From Betaproteobacteria bacterium (GTDB taxonomy: Bacteria > Pseudomonadota > Gammaproteobacteria > Burkholderiales > Ga0077523), in NCBI GenBank assembly GCA_016125475.1, contig WGLR01000001.1, positions 124,001 to 188,000 of the forward strand: a stretch of 64,000 nt of DNA. The letters are read 5' to 3'. A program made the translations under genes and the position numbers. Under the pieces are notes generated by a model, which saw only the letters and a program-made list of their open reading frames with translations, did no database searches and was not told the DNA's origin. Positions 18,732-26,540 of this stretch are shown here, one piece after another. Positions within the stretch are counted from its first letter, which is position 1; each line of letters begins with the position of its first letter.

Positions 18732-19190
18732 TCATCCCGCGAGCGTTTCGATGACTGCCCATTCCTCCGCGGTCACGGGCGTGATCGACAGCCGATTGCC
18801 CTTCTGCAGGATTCGCATGTCCGACAGCGCGGGATGAGAGCGAAGCTCTGCGAGCGGGATCAGACGAGTCTTGCGAACGAGTTTCACGTCCACCTGGATC
18901 CAGCGCGGACTTTCTCGTGTGGCCTTCGGGTCGAAATACTTGCTGGATTCGTCGAACTGCGTGGGGTCGGGATAGGGGGTACTTGCCACGCGCGCGATTC
19001 CTGCGATACCCGGTTCCGGACAGCTCGAGTGGTAGAACAGCACGGGATCTCCGGGTCGCATGTCGTCGCGCATGAAATTGCGGGCCTGGTAATTCCGGAC
19101 ACCGAACCATGGAACTGTCTTTCGCGGCATCTGCGCGACATCGTCGACACTTACTTCTGAGGGTTCGGATTTCATGAGCCAGTAGTGCAT
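18732..19190 (-). CDS. EVE domain-containing protein
   Basis: This 152-residue protein is one EVE (PUA-like) domain, the fold that binds modified nucleobases in RNA or DNA. The N-terminus HYWLMKSEPSEVSVDDV, WFGVRNYQARNFMRDDM, GDPVLFYHSSCPEPGIAGIA and PRWIQVDVKLV are the family signature. Length is typical (150-160). The ATG at 19190 is preceded by GGGAGGAC at a good distance; a longer upstream frame has no support. The target is unknown. It lies on the minus strand just downstream of the two cytochrome genes and may be read from their transcript. Confidence 0.93.
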   Translation of the reverse strand: MHYWLMKSEPSEVSVDDVAQMPRKTVPWFGVRNYQARNFMRDDMRPGDPVLFYHSSCPEPGIAGIARVASTPYPDPTQFDESSKYFDPKATRESPRWIQVDVKLVRKTRLIPLAELRSHPALSDMRILQKGNRLSITPVTAEEWAVIETLAG

Positions 19191-19231
19191 GGGTGTCCTC
19201 CCGATGGTTGGGCGAGCCGGCTGAGCGGCAC

Positions 19232-20536
19232 TCAACGGAGCAGGTCGCCCCGCAAACGGTACACGTCGACCGCGCTGACCCCAGGGCCGCGATTGCCCCA
19301 CGCCTGACGAATGTACGTCACGACCGCCGCGATCTCTTCGTCGGAAAGTATCGTCGCAAAGGGGGGCATGCCGTACGGCCTCGGGTTCGCGGCGGTCGTC
19401 GGCGCGAACCCGCCGGCGAGCACCACGCGAATCGTGTTGAGTGGGGGGGTCATCGTGACGGCCCGGTTCCCCCGCAGGGGCGGATAGATCCTGCCGGCCC
19501 CTTCACCGTCGTCGCCGTGACAGCCCGCGCAGCGCTTGCCGTAGATGTCCCGACCGGACGACAGCATTGCCTGGTCCGCAACGACGTTCGCGGAGGCCGG
19601 CGATTCACGTGATCCTGCCTGCGGGAGCGACTGGAGGTACTCGGCGATGGCCTCGAGATCGGCGGGGGTCAGGTACTGGGTACTGCCATGAATGACCTCT
19701 GCCATCGGACCGAGCGCGGTTGCGCGTCGGGTGTGTCCGGTCGCGAAAAGTTCGACGATCTCCGATGCTTTCCACTTCGCGACACCGGCCTCGTCGTCCG
19801 CATGCAGCGAAGGCGCATACCACTTCTGACCCGCGATCACGCCCCCGCCGAGTTCTTCCGGAGAGTTCGCGGCCCCCAGCGCATTTCGGGTCGTGTGGCA
19901 CGCATTGCAGTGTCCGAGGCCGCGGACCAGGTACGCACCCCGATTCCAGGAGGCGGAACGGTCTGGAGCCGACGTGAACGACCCGGGACGGAAGTAGAGC
20001 ATCCGCCATGCGCGCAGCAGCCACGCGCTGTCGAACGGCGGGCGAAGATCGTGGGGACGGTTGGGGTGATGCACCGCCGGGAGCGTGCAGAGGAACGCGA
20101 ACATCGCGTCCGAATCTTCCCGTGTGACGAGCGTGTAGTTCACGTAGGGAAATGCCGGATACAGTTCACGCCCGTCCCGCGCCTTTCCCTCGTGCAGCGC
20201 GAGCCAGAAGTCGTCGGCGGTCCACTCGCCGAGGCCGGTCGTGGCATCGGGTGTCAGGTTCGGCGCGTAGACGATTCCGAAAGGCGTCGTGACTCCGCGT
20301 CCGCCGGCAAATGGCTCGCCCCCCCTTGCCGTATGGCAGCCCGCGCAGTTACCGGCCCGGACGAGGTATTCGCCGCGTCCTGCCAGGTCCCCGCCCGGCG
20401 CCTGCTGCGTCGGTCGTTCCGGCGTCGGTCGGACGGGTTCCCGTCTTTCCGCGTTCGCCGACGACCAGAGCGACATGGTCAGCACGATCGCGGCAAGCCC
20501 GCACGCCGACGTGACGCGCGTGCGTCCCGGTCTCAT
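19232..20536 (-). CDS. Exported tri-haem cytochrome c
   Basis: This 434-residue protein has an N-terminal signal peptide ending ...LWSSANA and three CxxCH haem sites: CAGCH (about residue 64), CNACH (about 208) and CAGCH (about 348). The layout resembles the cytochrome c subunit of membrane-bound alcohol, gluconate or aldehyde dehydrogenases, with AGRGEYLVRAGNCAGCH and PFGIVYAPNLTPD as hallmarks. The start overlaps the stop of the upstream cytochrome gene by four bases, so the two are coupled. No dehydrogenase subunit lies next to them, so the electron donor must be encoded elsewhere. It probably feeds electrons toward an oxidase in the periplasm. Confidence 0.85.
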   Translation of the reverse strand: MRPGRTRVTSACGLAAIVLTMSLWSSANAERREPVRPTPERPTQQAPGGDLAGRGEYLVRAGNCAGCHTARGGEPFAGGRGVTTPFGIVYAPNLTPDATTGLGEWTADDFWLALHEGKARDGRELYPAFPYVNYTLVTREDSDAMFAFLCTLPAVHHPNRPHDLRPPFDSAWLLRAWRMLYFRPGSFTSAPDRSASWNRGAYLVRGLGHCNACHTTRNALGAANSPEELGGGVIAGQKWYAPSLHADDEAGVAKWKASEIVELFATGHTRRATALGPMAEVIHGSTQYLTPADLEAIAEYLQSLPQAGSRESPASANVVADQAMLSSGRDIYGKRCAGCHGDDGEGAGRIYPPLRGNRAVTMTPPLNTIRVVLAGGFAPTTAANPRPYGMPPFATILSDEEIAAVVTYIRQAWGNRGPGVSAVDVYRLRGDLLR

Positions 20537-21315
20537 GGCGACGATCCGGACAGCGCGTCCGGCACGCTGCCGCAGTCCAGGGGGAGCGGCCGACGGATAC
20601 TGTCGGCCGGGCGCGTATCTTCGGGCAGTGGCCTGGAGGACAGCCATGCGGAGACGGCGGCGATGTCGTCCGCGCTCAGCGCCCCGGCAATTCTGGCCAT
20701 GCAGTCGGGCCGAGCGGCCTTGCGCTGTCCGGCCTGCCAGGCCCCCAGCTGCGCATTGAGGTAGTCGCGAGGCAGTCCGAGGAGCCCGGGGACGAAGGGT
20801 GATGCGCCCGTGAGTCGCGTTCCGTGGCAGGCCGTGCAGGCGGGCACATCACGCTCGCGATCACCCTGCGTGACGAGGGACTCGCCGCGTTCCATGACAC
20901 GCGACGGAACGGTGGCGACTCGTGGTGCCGGATACGGCACGTGGAGGCCGGCGAAGTAACGAGCGATCTCCTCGAGATACGCGTCGGAGAACTGGTCGAG
21001 AAGATAGGTCATCGGCCCGTAGTGACGCCGGCCATCCCGGAAACTGCGAAGCTGGTTGAAGAGATAACCCGCGGGCTTTCCCGCGAGGCGCGGGTAATAG
21101 CCGTCCGGTGCCGCGCGACCTTCCTTGCCATGACAGATCGTGCACGCGGCGACGCGCTGCGCGATCGTGTCCGGGACGTCCAGCGCCACGGCGGGACGAG
21201 CGATGGTCCAGGTCAGCGCGGCGATCGCGACGGTTCGCCACCCTGCCCTGCCGCACCAGCGAAGGATCCGGGCGCAGGTACCGGCGTCCGGTGATTCGAA
21301 GGGATCGAACGTCAC
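20533..21315 (-). CDS. Di-haem cytochrome c (c4-like)
   Basis: This 260-residue protein has a hydrophobic segment (residues about 27-44, ending ARPAVALD) that serves as a signal peptide, and two CxxCH sites: CTICHGKEG and CTACHGTRL. Two similar cytochrome c halves and YYPRLAGKPAGYLFNQL are typical of the c4 family. The start is GTG at 21315 with a weak AGAAGA upstream. The n-region of about 26 residues is long, so a later alternative start is possible. It is the first gene of a two-gene minus-strand cytochrome operon, placed after the 6S RNA terminator. Confidence 0.82.
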   Translation of the reverse strand: MTFDPFESPDAGTCARILRWCGRAGWRTVAIAALTWTIARPAVALDVPDTIAQRVAACTICHGKEGRAAPDGYYPRLAGKPAGYLFNQLRSFRDGRRHYGPMTYLLDQFSDAYLEEIARYFAGLHVPYPAPRVATVPSRVMERGESLVTQGDRERDVPACTACHGTRLTGASPFVPGLLGLPRDYLNAQLGAWQAGQRKAARPDCMARIAGALSADDIAAVSAWLSSRPLPEDTRPADSIRRPLPLDCGSVPDALSGSSP

Positions 21316-21330
21316 GTCTCTTCTGCGAAC

Positions 21331-21366
21331 GAAAATGAAAGAGAGGCGACGTTTCCGTCGCCTCTC
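21331..21366 (-). terminator. Rho-independent terminator after 6S RNA
   Basis: On the minus strand, GAGAGGCGACG pairs with CGTCGCCTCTC (an 11-bp stem, 21341-21366) around a four-base loop. A T-rich run, TTTCATTTTC, follows. It lies 24 bases past the 6S RNA 3' stem and just before the cytochrome operon, isolating the two units. Confidence 0.8.
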
Positions 21367-21389
21367 CTTGCGGGGTGCCCCCCGAAAAT

Positions 21390-21584
21390 GCCGTCAGGCC
21401 GGGCATCTTGAACCTGGGGTCCAAGAGTGGTCGCGTTCCGAGCGCCGCAGGTACGTCCGCATGGGACGCGCACAAAAGCGCTGCTTAGGTTCGCAACCTG
21501 GTGAATGACATTGGTTCAGAGAATAAACGACCTGTCGGACACCACAGGGAGCGAAGACGATGTCTCTCCTGCTCCTCTGACGGC
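21390..21584 (-). ncRNA. ssrS: 6S RNA
   Basis: The RNA of about 195 nt is closed by a perfect eight-base terminal stem: GCCGTCAG at the 5' end (21577-21584) with CTGACGGC at the 3' end (21390-21397). Next to it are the typical 6S elements CCCTGTGGTGTCCG, a purine/pyrimidine asymmetric central bubble region, and GGTTCAAG on the 3' side. Length matches 6S RNA (about 180-200). It lies directly downstream of zapA on the same strand, the conserved position in beta- and gammaproteobacteria, and is followed by an intrinsic terminator. It binds sigma70 RNA polymerase in stationary phase. Exact ends are approximate. Confidence 0.85.
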
Positions 21585-21590
21585 CGGGAA

Positions 21591-21902
21591 TCAGAACAAC
21601 TTATCCTGGCTCGTCATGGCTGCGTCGATCGACGCCTGCATGCCGACGATTCTACGCTTCAAGTCGCCGAGGTCAACGCCACCCGCGACCTTCGTCCCGA
21701 GGAGTTCGTGCGCGATGTTGAGGGCCGCCATCACCGCGATCCGCTCGATGCCGACGACCTTTCCGCTTTCGCGGATCTCGCGCATCTTTCGGTCCAGGTA
21801 CTCGACCGCACGCAGCAGGTCGGGCCGTTCCTCCTCGGTGCAGGACACCCGGAACTCCCGACCCATGATGTTCACGTCCAGTGCTTTCTGTTCCTGCGTC
21901 AC
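21591..21902 (-). CDS. zapA: Cell division protein ZapA
   Basis: This 103-residue protein has the ZapA fold. The N-terminal globular region includes LDVNIMGREFRVSCTEEERPDLLRA, followed by a helical segment (VEYLDRKMREIRE and IAVMAALNIAHELL) that forms the tetrameric coiled coil. ZapA crosslinks FtsZ filaments at mid-cell. It lies downstream of the coiled-coil gene at 22150 and immediately upstream of 6S RNA, the conserved arrangement. Length is typical (about 100-110). Confidence 0.93.
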   Translation of the reverse strand: MTQEQKALDVNIMGREFRVSCTEEERPDLLRAVEYLDRKMREIRESGKVVGIERIAVMAALNIAHELLGTKVAGGVDLGDLKRRIVGMQASIDAAMTSQDKLF

Positions 21903-21949
21903 GATGCTCTGCTCCCGGATGGCAAGGCGCTCGCGCGAAGCGCGGAAGA

Positions 21950-22150
21950 TCAGGCGTCCTCGCCGGGCATGCGCGCCAGAAGACTCTCGAGGCGAGTCCT
22001 CGCTGCAGAGACCTTCTCCCGCAGGAGGTCGCCTTCCGCCTGGGCGGCAGCCAGCTGCTGGCGCAACTCGACGTTCTCCGAGCGAAGGCGCTCCGAGAAT
22101 CGAATGAGGGACCTGATCCGGTCGTCGAGCGCATCGAGTTCTGCGTCCAT
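21950..22150 (-). CDS. Small coiled-coil protein (TIGR02449/ZapB-like)
   Basis: This 66-residue protein starts MDAELDALDDRIRSL and is almost entirely heptad-like helix (LRSENVELRQQLAAAQAEGDLL). It matches the small TIGR02449-type proteins found beside zapA and may work with ZapA at the divisome as ZapB does in E. coli; that is inference. The strong promoter at 22157-22186 places the start of transcription at or next to this ATG, so the mRNA would be leaderless. An in-frame upstream start at 22189 would lie in front of the promoter and is disfavoured. Confidence 0.82.
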   Translation of the reverse strand: MDAELDALDDRIRSLIRFSERLRSENVELRQQLAAAQAEGDLLREKVSAARTRLESLLARMPGEDA

Positions 22151-22156
22151 GGGGTC

Positions 22157-22186
22157 ACTATACTGATCAAAATCCTGTCTAGTCAA
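22157..22186 (-). promoter_or_regulatory. Strong sigma70 promoter for the coiled-coil/zapA/6S unit
   Basis: On the minus strand, TTGACT (22186-22181) and TATAGT (22162-22157) are separated by 18 bases. Both match five of six consensus bases. The predicted transcript start is about 22150, coinciding with the ATG of the coiled-coil gene. Confidence 0.75.
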
Positions 22187-22290
22187 CAATTAACGAGGTC
22201 TTTTGAAGGCATCACCTCAGGTAATGACGTGAGCATCGAGGCTCGAGCCGAGCCGCGTCCGTGCGGCGGGGCGATAGGCGCCGGTACTGT

Positions 22291-22296
22291 TAGAAT
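22291..22296 (+). promoter_or_regulatory. -10 element for the cobalamin riboswitch transcript
   Basis: TAGAAT ends four bases before the first base of the riboswitch P1 stem (22301), which is where transcription should begin. No convincing -35 is visible. Confidence 0.5.
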
Positions 22297-22300
22297 CGCA

Positions 22301-22541
22301 GGTGTTCGGGTGCCCGGTTCCGTCAGACACGGACCGGGATAATCGGGAAACAGGTGAGCGGCGACCGCCGCGATTCCTGTGCTGCCCCCGCAACGGTAAG
22401 CGAGTTTCGTCGCACCAGTAAGCCACTGTCGCAGGTTCGGTCCGGTCGTTCAGTCGATCGCCGAACCGGGACGGGAAGGCGGTGCGGCTCAGGCGCCAGT
22501 CGCGTCTGGCACTCGCAAGTCCGGAGACCGGCCTGAACGCC
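22301..22541 (+). promoter_or_regulatory. Cobalamin (adenosylcobalamin) riboswitch
   Basis: The core elements are easily seen in order: GGGAAACAGGTG, CTGTGCTGCCCCCGCAACGG (the B12 box region), TAAGCGAG, CCAGTAAGCCACTG, GACGGGAAGGCGG, and AGTCCGGAGACCGGCC. The outer P1 stem forms between GGTGTTCGGG (22301-22310) and CCTGAACGCC (22532-22541), allowing G-U pairs. It precedes the TonB-dependent receptor gene by about 105 bases. Ligand binding is expected to switch off expression of the B12 receptor. Confidence 0.93.
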
Positions 22542-22646
22542 CCCTGGTGCGCGCGATGTCCCGGCCGGAACGCTCCGAACCGACGTCTCGTCCTCGCACC
22601 GCCAACACTGATCCGCACGCGGTGGGCGTGCCCAGCGAGGAACTCC

Positions 22647-24620
22647 ATGAAATCCAGTCGTCCTGCCAGCCTCGCGCTGGCTGCTTCCCTCTCCGCGTCG
22701 GTCCCTGTCGTGGCCGACGCTGCCGATCCGACCACGAATCTCTCCGTTCCGCCTGTCGTCGTCACGGCCAACCGGTTCGAGGAACCCGCGGCAGACCTTC
22801 CCGTGGGCGTGCAGGTGATCACGGCCCGGGACATCGCGGACTCCGGTGCCCTCACGCTCGCGGACGTGCTGTCCCGGCAGATGGGGCTCGTGGTCCGGGA
22901 CAACTCGGGAGGGCCGAACCGGCAGATCGACCTGCGCGGATTCGGTGCCTTCGGAGACCAGAACACGCTCGTTCTCGTGAACGGGCAACGCATCTCCGAG
23001 AACGAGCAGACGCCCGCGGATCTGGCATCGATTGCCCTCCAGAGCATCGAACGTGTCGAGATCATGCGCGGCAGTGGGGCCGTGCTCTATGGGTCCGGAG
23101 CGACTGGCGGCACGATCAACATCATCACGCGCCTGCCCGCCTTCGGAGAAAGAGACCTGCAACTGCGTGGCACAGCAGGTTCCTACGGTACGTGGGGGCT
23201 CGCCGCGTCCGGATCCGCGGGCAGCGAAAGTCTCGCGGTCGGAGTCGATGCCTCCCATCTCGCGTCGGACAACTATCGCCGCAACAACGACCTGCTCCAG
23301 GACAACCTGCAGGCCGCGCTCCGATGGGGACGTGGGGACACGAGTGCGACGCTGAGCGCCTCCCGCAGCCGTCAGGATCTCCGGCTGCCCGGCGAACGCA
23401 CGGCCCAACAGTTCGTCACGGATCCGAGAGGCACGTCGAAGCCCGACGACTGGTATTCGCTCGACGCGACCCGGACCCTGCTCAGGCTGGACCACGCCCT
23501 GCGACGGGGAACCCTCGCCGTCGACATCATGCACCGGGAGCGACACAACAAGTCCTTCCAGTTCGGCGGGTTCAACACGATCGACAGTCGCGTCTCGGGC
23601 ATGTCTCCCCGTGTCCGCGTCCCGTTCGATACCGGCATGCTCTCGCACATGCTGATCGTCGGTGCGGACTGGGAAAACTGGGACTTCGACAACCGGATCG
23701 ACGCATTCAGCTATGCGGGCCGGGCGGAACAGGAGAACGCGGGAATCTACGTGCAGGAAAACGTGAGCACGGACACCGGCACCTCGATGAGTCTCGGCGC
23801 ACGACATCAGCGCGCGCGCAGCGCCCTCGTGGAGGGCGCGCAGACCTCGGACCGCGTCCAGATCGTTCGCGCGTACGAGGTGGCCGTGAAACAGGTCGTC
23901 TCGCGGACGCTGTCCGGATACGTCAGGATCGGACGCAGTTTCCGGTTTGCGAACGTCGACGAGGTGCGCAGTTTCGGCTTTGGTCCGCCCAACCTGCTTG
24001 AACCGCAGACCTCGCTGGATCGTGAAGCCGGCGCCCGGTACACATCGGCCCGGGCCGACGTGCGGGTCGCCTACTTCGTGTCCCGGCTGCGCAACGAGAT
24101 CCTCTTCGATCCGGTCAGCTTCACGAACGTGAACCTGCCGCCGACCGAGCGTCGGGGCGTGGAAATCGGCAGTCGGTTCCTGATCGATCCCTCGCTCGTG
24201 TTCGCCGCGAACTACGCCTGGATGCAGGGCCGATTTCTCGAAGGCGCGTTCGCGGGCGCATCCGTCGGTGGCCGCGACATCCCGCTCGTGCCCAGGAACA
24301 AGGCGGACGCGACCCTCGCCTTCGCACCCGACGGGAACACGACGCTTTCCGCGACCGCCACCTACGTGGGCCACCAGCGTTTCGACAACGACCAGACGAA
24401 CACCTTCCCGATAAGGATGCCCTCGTACACCGTCGTCGACGGAACGATCACGCGGGAAGCCGGCCGCTGGCGCCTGACGGCCGCGGCCCTGAACGTCTTC
24501 GACCGGCGCTACTACAGCTATGGCCTCTCCAACGTGCCGGCGTCGGGCACGTTCAGCGTCTACCCGGCTGCCGGCCGGGCATTCCTGTTCACCGCGGAGT
24601 ACCGCCTCGGACCGTCATAG
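22647..24620 (+). CDS. btuB: TonB-dependent receptor, BtuB-like (vitamin B12 uptake)
   Basis: This 657-residue outer-membrane protein has a signal peptide (MKSSRPASLALAASLSAS... to ADA) and a TonB-box-like PPVVVTANR. The plug domain (about 35-150) includes DVLSRQMGLVVRDN, QIDLRGFG and VEIMRGSGAVLYGSGATGG. A beta-barrel follows, ending in a C-terminal aromatic-rich strand (FLFTAEYRLGPS). Control by a cobalamin riboswitch makes B12 or a corrinoid the likely substrate. The ATG at 22647 follows GAGGAA. The open frame upstream (from 22482) is riboswitch RNA and is not coding. No btuCDF genes are adjacent. Confidence 0.9.
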   Translation: MKSSRPASLALAASLSASVPVVADAADPTTNLSVPPVVVTANRFEEPAADLPVGVQVITARDIADSGALTLADVLSRQMGLVVRDNSGGPNRQIDLRGFGAFGDQNTLVLVNGQRISENEQTPADLASIALQSIERVEIMRGSGAVLYGSGATGGTINIITRLPAFGERDLQLRGTAGSYGTWGLAASGSAGSESLAVGVDASHLASDNYRRNNDLLQDNLQAALRWGRGDTSATLSASRSRQDLRLPGERTAQQFVTDPRGTSKPDDWYSLDATRTLLRLDHALRRGTLAVDIMHRERHNKSFQFGGFNTIDSRVSGMSPRVRVPFDTGMLSHMLIVGADWENWDFDNRIDAFSYAGRAEQENAGIYVQENVSTDTGTSMSLGARHQRARSALVEGAQTSDRVQIVRAYEVAVKQVVSRTLSGYVRIGRSFRFANVDEVRSFGFGPPNLLEPQTSLDREAGARYTSARADVRVAYFVSRLRNEILFDPVSFTNVNLPPTERRGVEIGSRFLIDPSLVFAANYAWMQGRFLEGAFAGASVGGRDIPLVPRNKADATLAFAPDGNTTLSATATYVGHQRFDNDQTNTFPIRMPSYTVVDGTITREAGRWRLTAAALNVFDRRYYSYGLSNVPASGTFSVYPAAGRAFLFTAEYRLGPS

Positions 24621-24679
24621 CGGGACGGCAGTGTCTTCCCGGCGGGGGGCCGACGTCGTATTTCTGCTATCGTTTCCGG

Positions 24680-26533
24680 ATGTCTACTCCGACCAGCGCG
24701 CAGCTCTACCTACGCCTGCTGCGCTACGTGCGCCCCTACTGGCGCGTGTTCCTCGCGTCGGTGCTCGGCACCACCGTCGCTGCGGTCACGGAACCGGCGC
24801 TGCCGGCGCTCATGAAGCCGCTTCTCGACGGCACGTTCGTCGACAAGGACCCGTGGCTCATGCGCTGGATGCCGGTCGCGCTCGTGGTCCTGTTCCTGGT
24901 CCGCGGCCTCGCGAATTTCGTGGAGAGCTACTGTTCGAACTGGGTCGCGACGCGCGTGGTCCTCGACCTGAGGGATGCCATGTTCCGCAAGTTCATGGTC
25001 CTGCCCGTGCACTTCTACGACGAGCAGGTCAGCGGCAACCTCGTATCCAAGGTCACGTTCGACGTCACCCAGGTCACCTCGGCGGCCACTTCCGCGGTGA
25101 CGATCTCCCTGAAGGACAGCATCACCATCGCCGGGCTGCTCGGATGGCTCCTGTACCTGAACTGGAAGCTCACGCTCATCACTCTCGTCACGGTGCCCGG
25201 CATCACGCTGATCGTCCGGCTGTTCAGCAGGCGGCTGCGACGCGTGGGCCGGGCAGTGCAGCAGGCCATGGGCGACACGACTCAGGTCCTGCAGGAAGGC
25301 ATCGAGTGCCAGAAGGTCGTGAAGATCTTCGGCGGTGCGCCCTACGAGGTCGCAAGGTTTCGAGCCAGCGCGAACCGCGTGCGCAGCTTCAGCATGAAAT
25401 ATGCGGCAGCGGCGGCCGCGAACACGTCGATCGTCCAGCTGATCGCGGCGATCGCGCTCGCCGTGATCATCACGATGGTCGCGCGCCAGTCGGCCGCGAA
25501 CGAGACGACCGTCGGCGGATTCGTGTCGTTCATCACCGCGATGCTCATGCTCCTGCAACCGCTGAAGCGCCTGACCGGCGTGAACGAACAGCTGCAGAAG
25601 GGCCTTGCTGCGGCCGAGAGCATATTCGGCGTTCTGGACAGGGACCCCGAACCCGATGCGGGCAGCGTCACTCTCGAGGCGCCGCGTGGCGACCTCGTCT
25701 TCGAGTCCGTCACCATGCAGTACGCGAACGCGGAGCGTCCCGCCCTGCGAAACGTTTCGCTCGCCATCCACGCGGGGGAGACGATCGCACTGGTCGGACC
25801 TTCGGGCGGCGGCAAGACGACCCTCGCCAATCTCGTCCCGCGCTTCTACCAGCCGACCGGCGGCCGCATCCTGCTCGACGGCCACGATCTGCGCGAACTC
25901 ACGCTGGAGAGTCTGCGCGCGAGCATTGCGCTCGTGTCCCAGGAGGTCGCGCTCTTCAACGATACGGTGGCTGCCAACATCGCCTATGGCGCGCGGTCGG
26001 GAGCCTCCGAAGCGGACATCGTGCAGGCCGCCGAAGCCGCGAACGCCGCCGCCTTCATCCGGGAAATGCCGCAGGGGCTGAAGACCGTCGTCGGCGAGAA
26101 CGGGGTTCGGCTCTCGGGAGGGCAGCGGCAGCGCATAGCGATCGCGCGCACGCTGCTCAAGAACGCGCCGATCCTCATCCTCGACGAGGCCACGTCCGCA
26201 CTCGACTCCGAGTCGGAAAGACTCGTTCAGGCCGCACTGGAAAGGCTCATGCGAGGACGCACGACACTGGTCATCGCGCACCGCCTCTCGACGATCGAGA
26301 ACGCGGACCGGATCGTCGTGCTCGATCAGGGCGAAGTGGCGGAGGTCGGTACTCACGCGGAGCTGATGGCGCGCGACGGAATCTACGCGAGACTGCACCG
26401 GATCCAGTTCGCGCGCACCGATTCCCCGCCGGTCGCCGCGGAGCACGAATCCGGTGAACCGGTGCGCGAGCCTGCGCACGAGGTCGTCGCGATGCCCGAT
26501 TCCCTCTCGATCCGGGACGACGACGCGCCGTAG
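24680..26533 (+). CDS. msbA: Lipid A export ABC transporter MsbA
   Basis: This 617-residue half-transporter has an N-terminal six-helix membrane domain (about 1-320) and a C-terminal ATPase domain. The ATPase shows Walker A GPSGGGKTTLANL (about residue 374), signature LSGGQRQRIAIAR and Walker B ILILDEATSALD, then the switch His in VIAHRLSTIENAD. MsbA flips lipid A-core across the inner membrane. The MKPLLDGTFVDKDPW segment near residue 36 is typical of MsbA. Length is slightly longer than E. coli MsbA (582), owing to a C-terminal extension (about 580-617) of low complexity. It converges on polA with only seven bases between. Confidence 0.93.
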   Translation: MSTPTSAQLYLRLLRYVRPYWRVFLASVLGTTVAAVTEPALPALMKPLLDGTFVDKDPWLMRWMPVALVVLFLVRGLANFVESYCSNWVATRVVLDLRDAMFRKFMVLPVHFYDEQVSGNLVSKVTFDVTQVTSAATSAVTISLKDSITIAGLLGWLLYLNWKLTLITLVTVPGITLIVRLFSRRLRRVGRAVQQAMGDTTQVLQEGIECQKVVKIFGGAPYEVARFRASANRVRSFSMKYAAAAAANTSIVQLIAAIALAVIITMVARQSAANETTVGGFVSFITAMLMLLQPLKRLTGVNEQLQKGLAAAESIFGVLDRDPEPDAGSVTLEAPRGDLVFESVTMQYANAERPALRNVSLAIHAGETIALVGPSGGGKTTLANLVPRFYQPTGGRILLDGHDLRELTLESLRASIALVSQEVALFNDTVAANIAYGARSGASEADIVQAAEAANAAAFIREMPQGLKTVVGENGVRLSGGQRQRIAIARTLLKNAPILILDEATSALDSESERLVQAALERLMRGRTTLVIAHRLSTIENADRIVVLDQGEVAEVGTHAELMARDGIYARLHRIQFARTDSPPVAAEHESGEPVREPAHEVVAMPDSLSIRDDDAP

Positions 26534-26540
26534 CGGGGCC

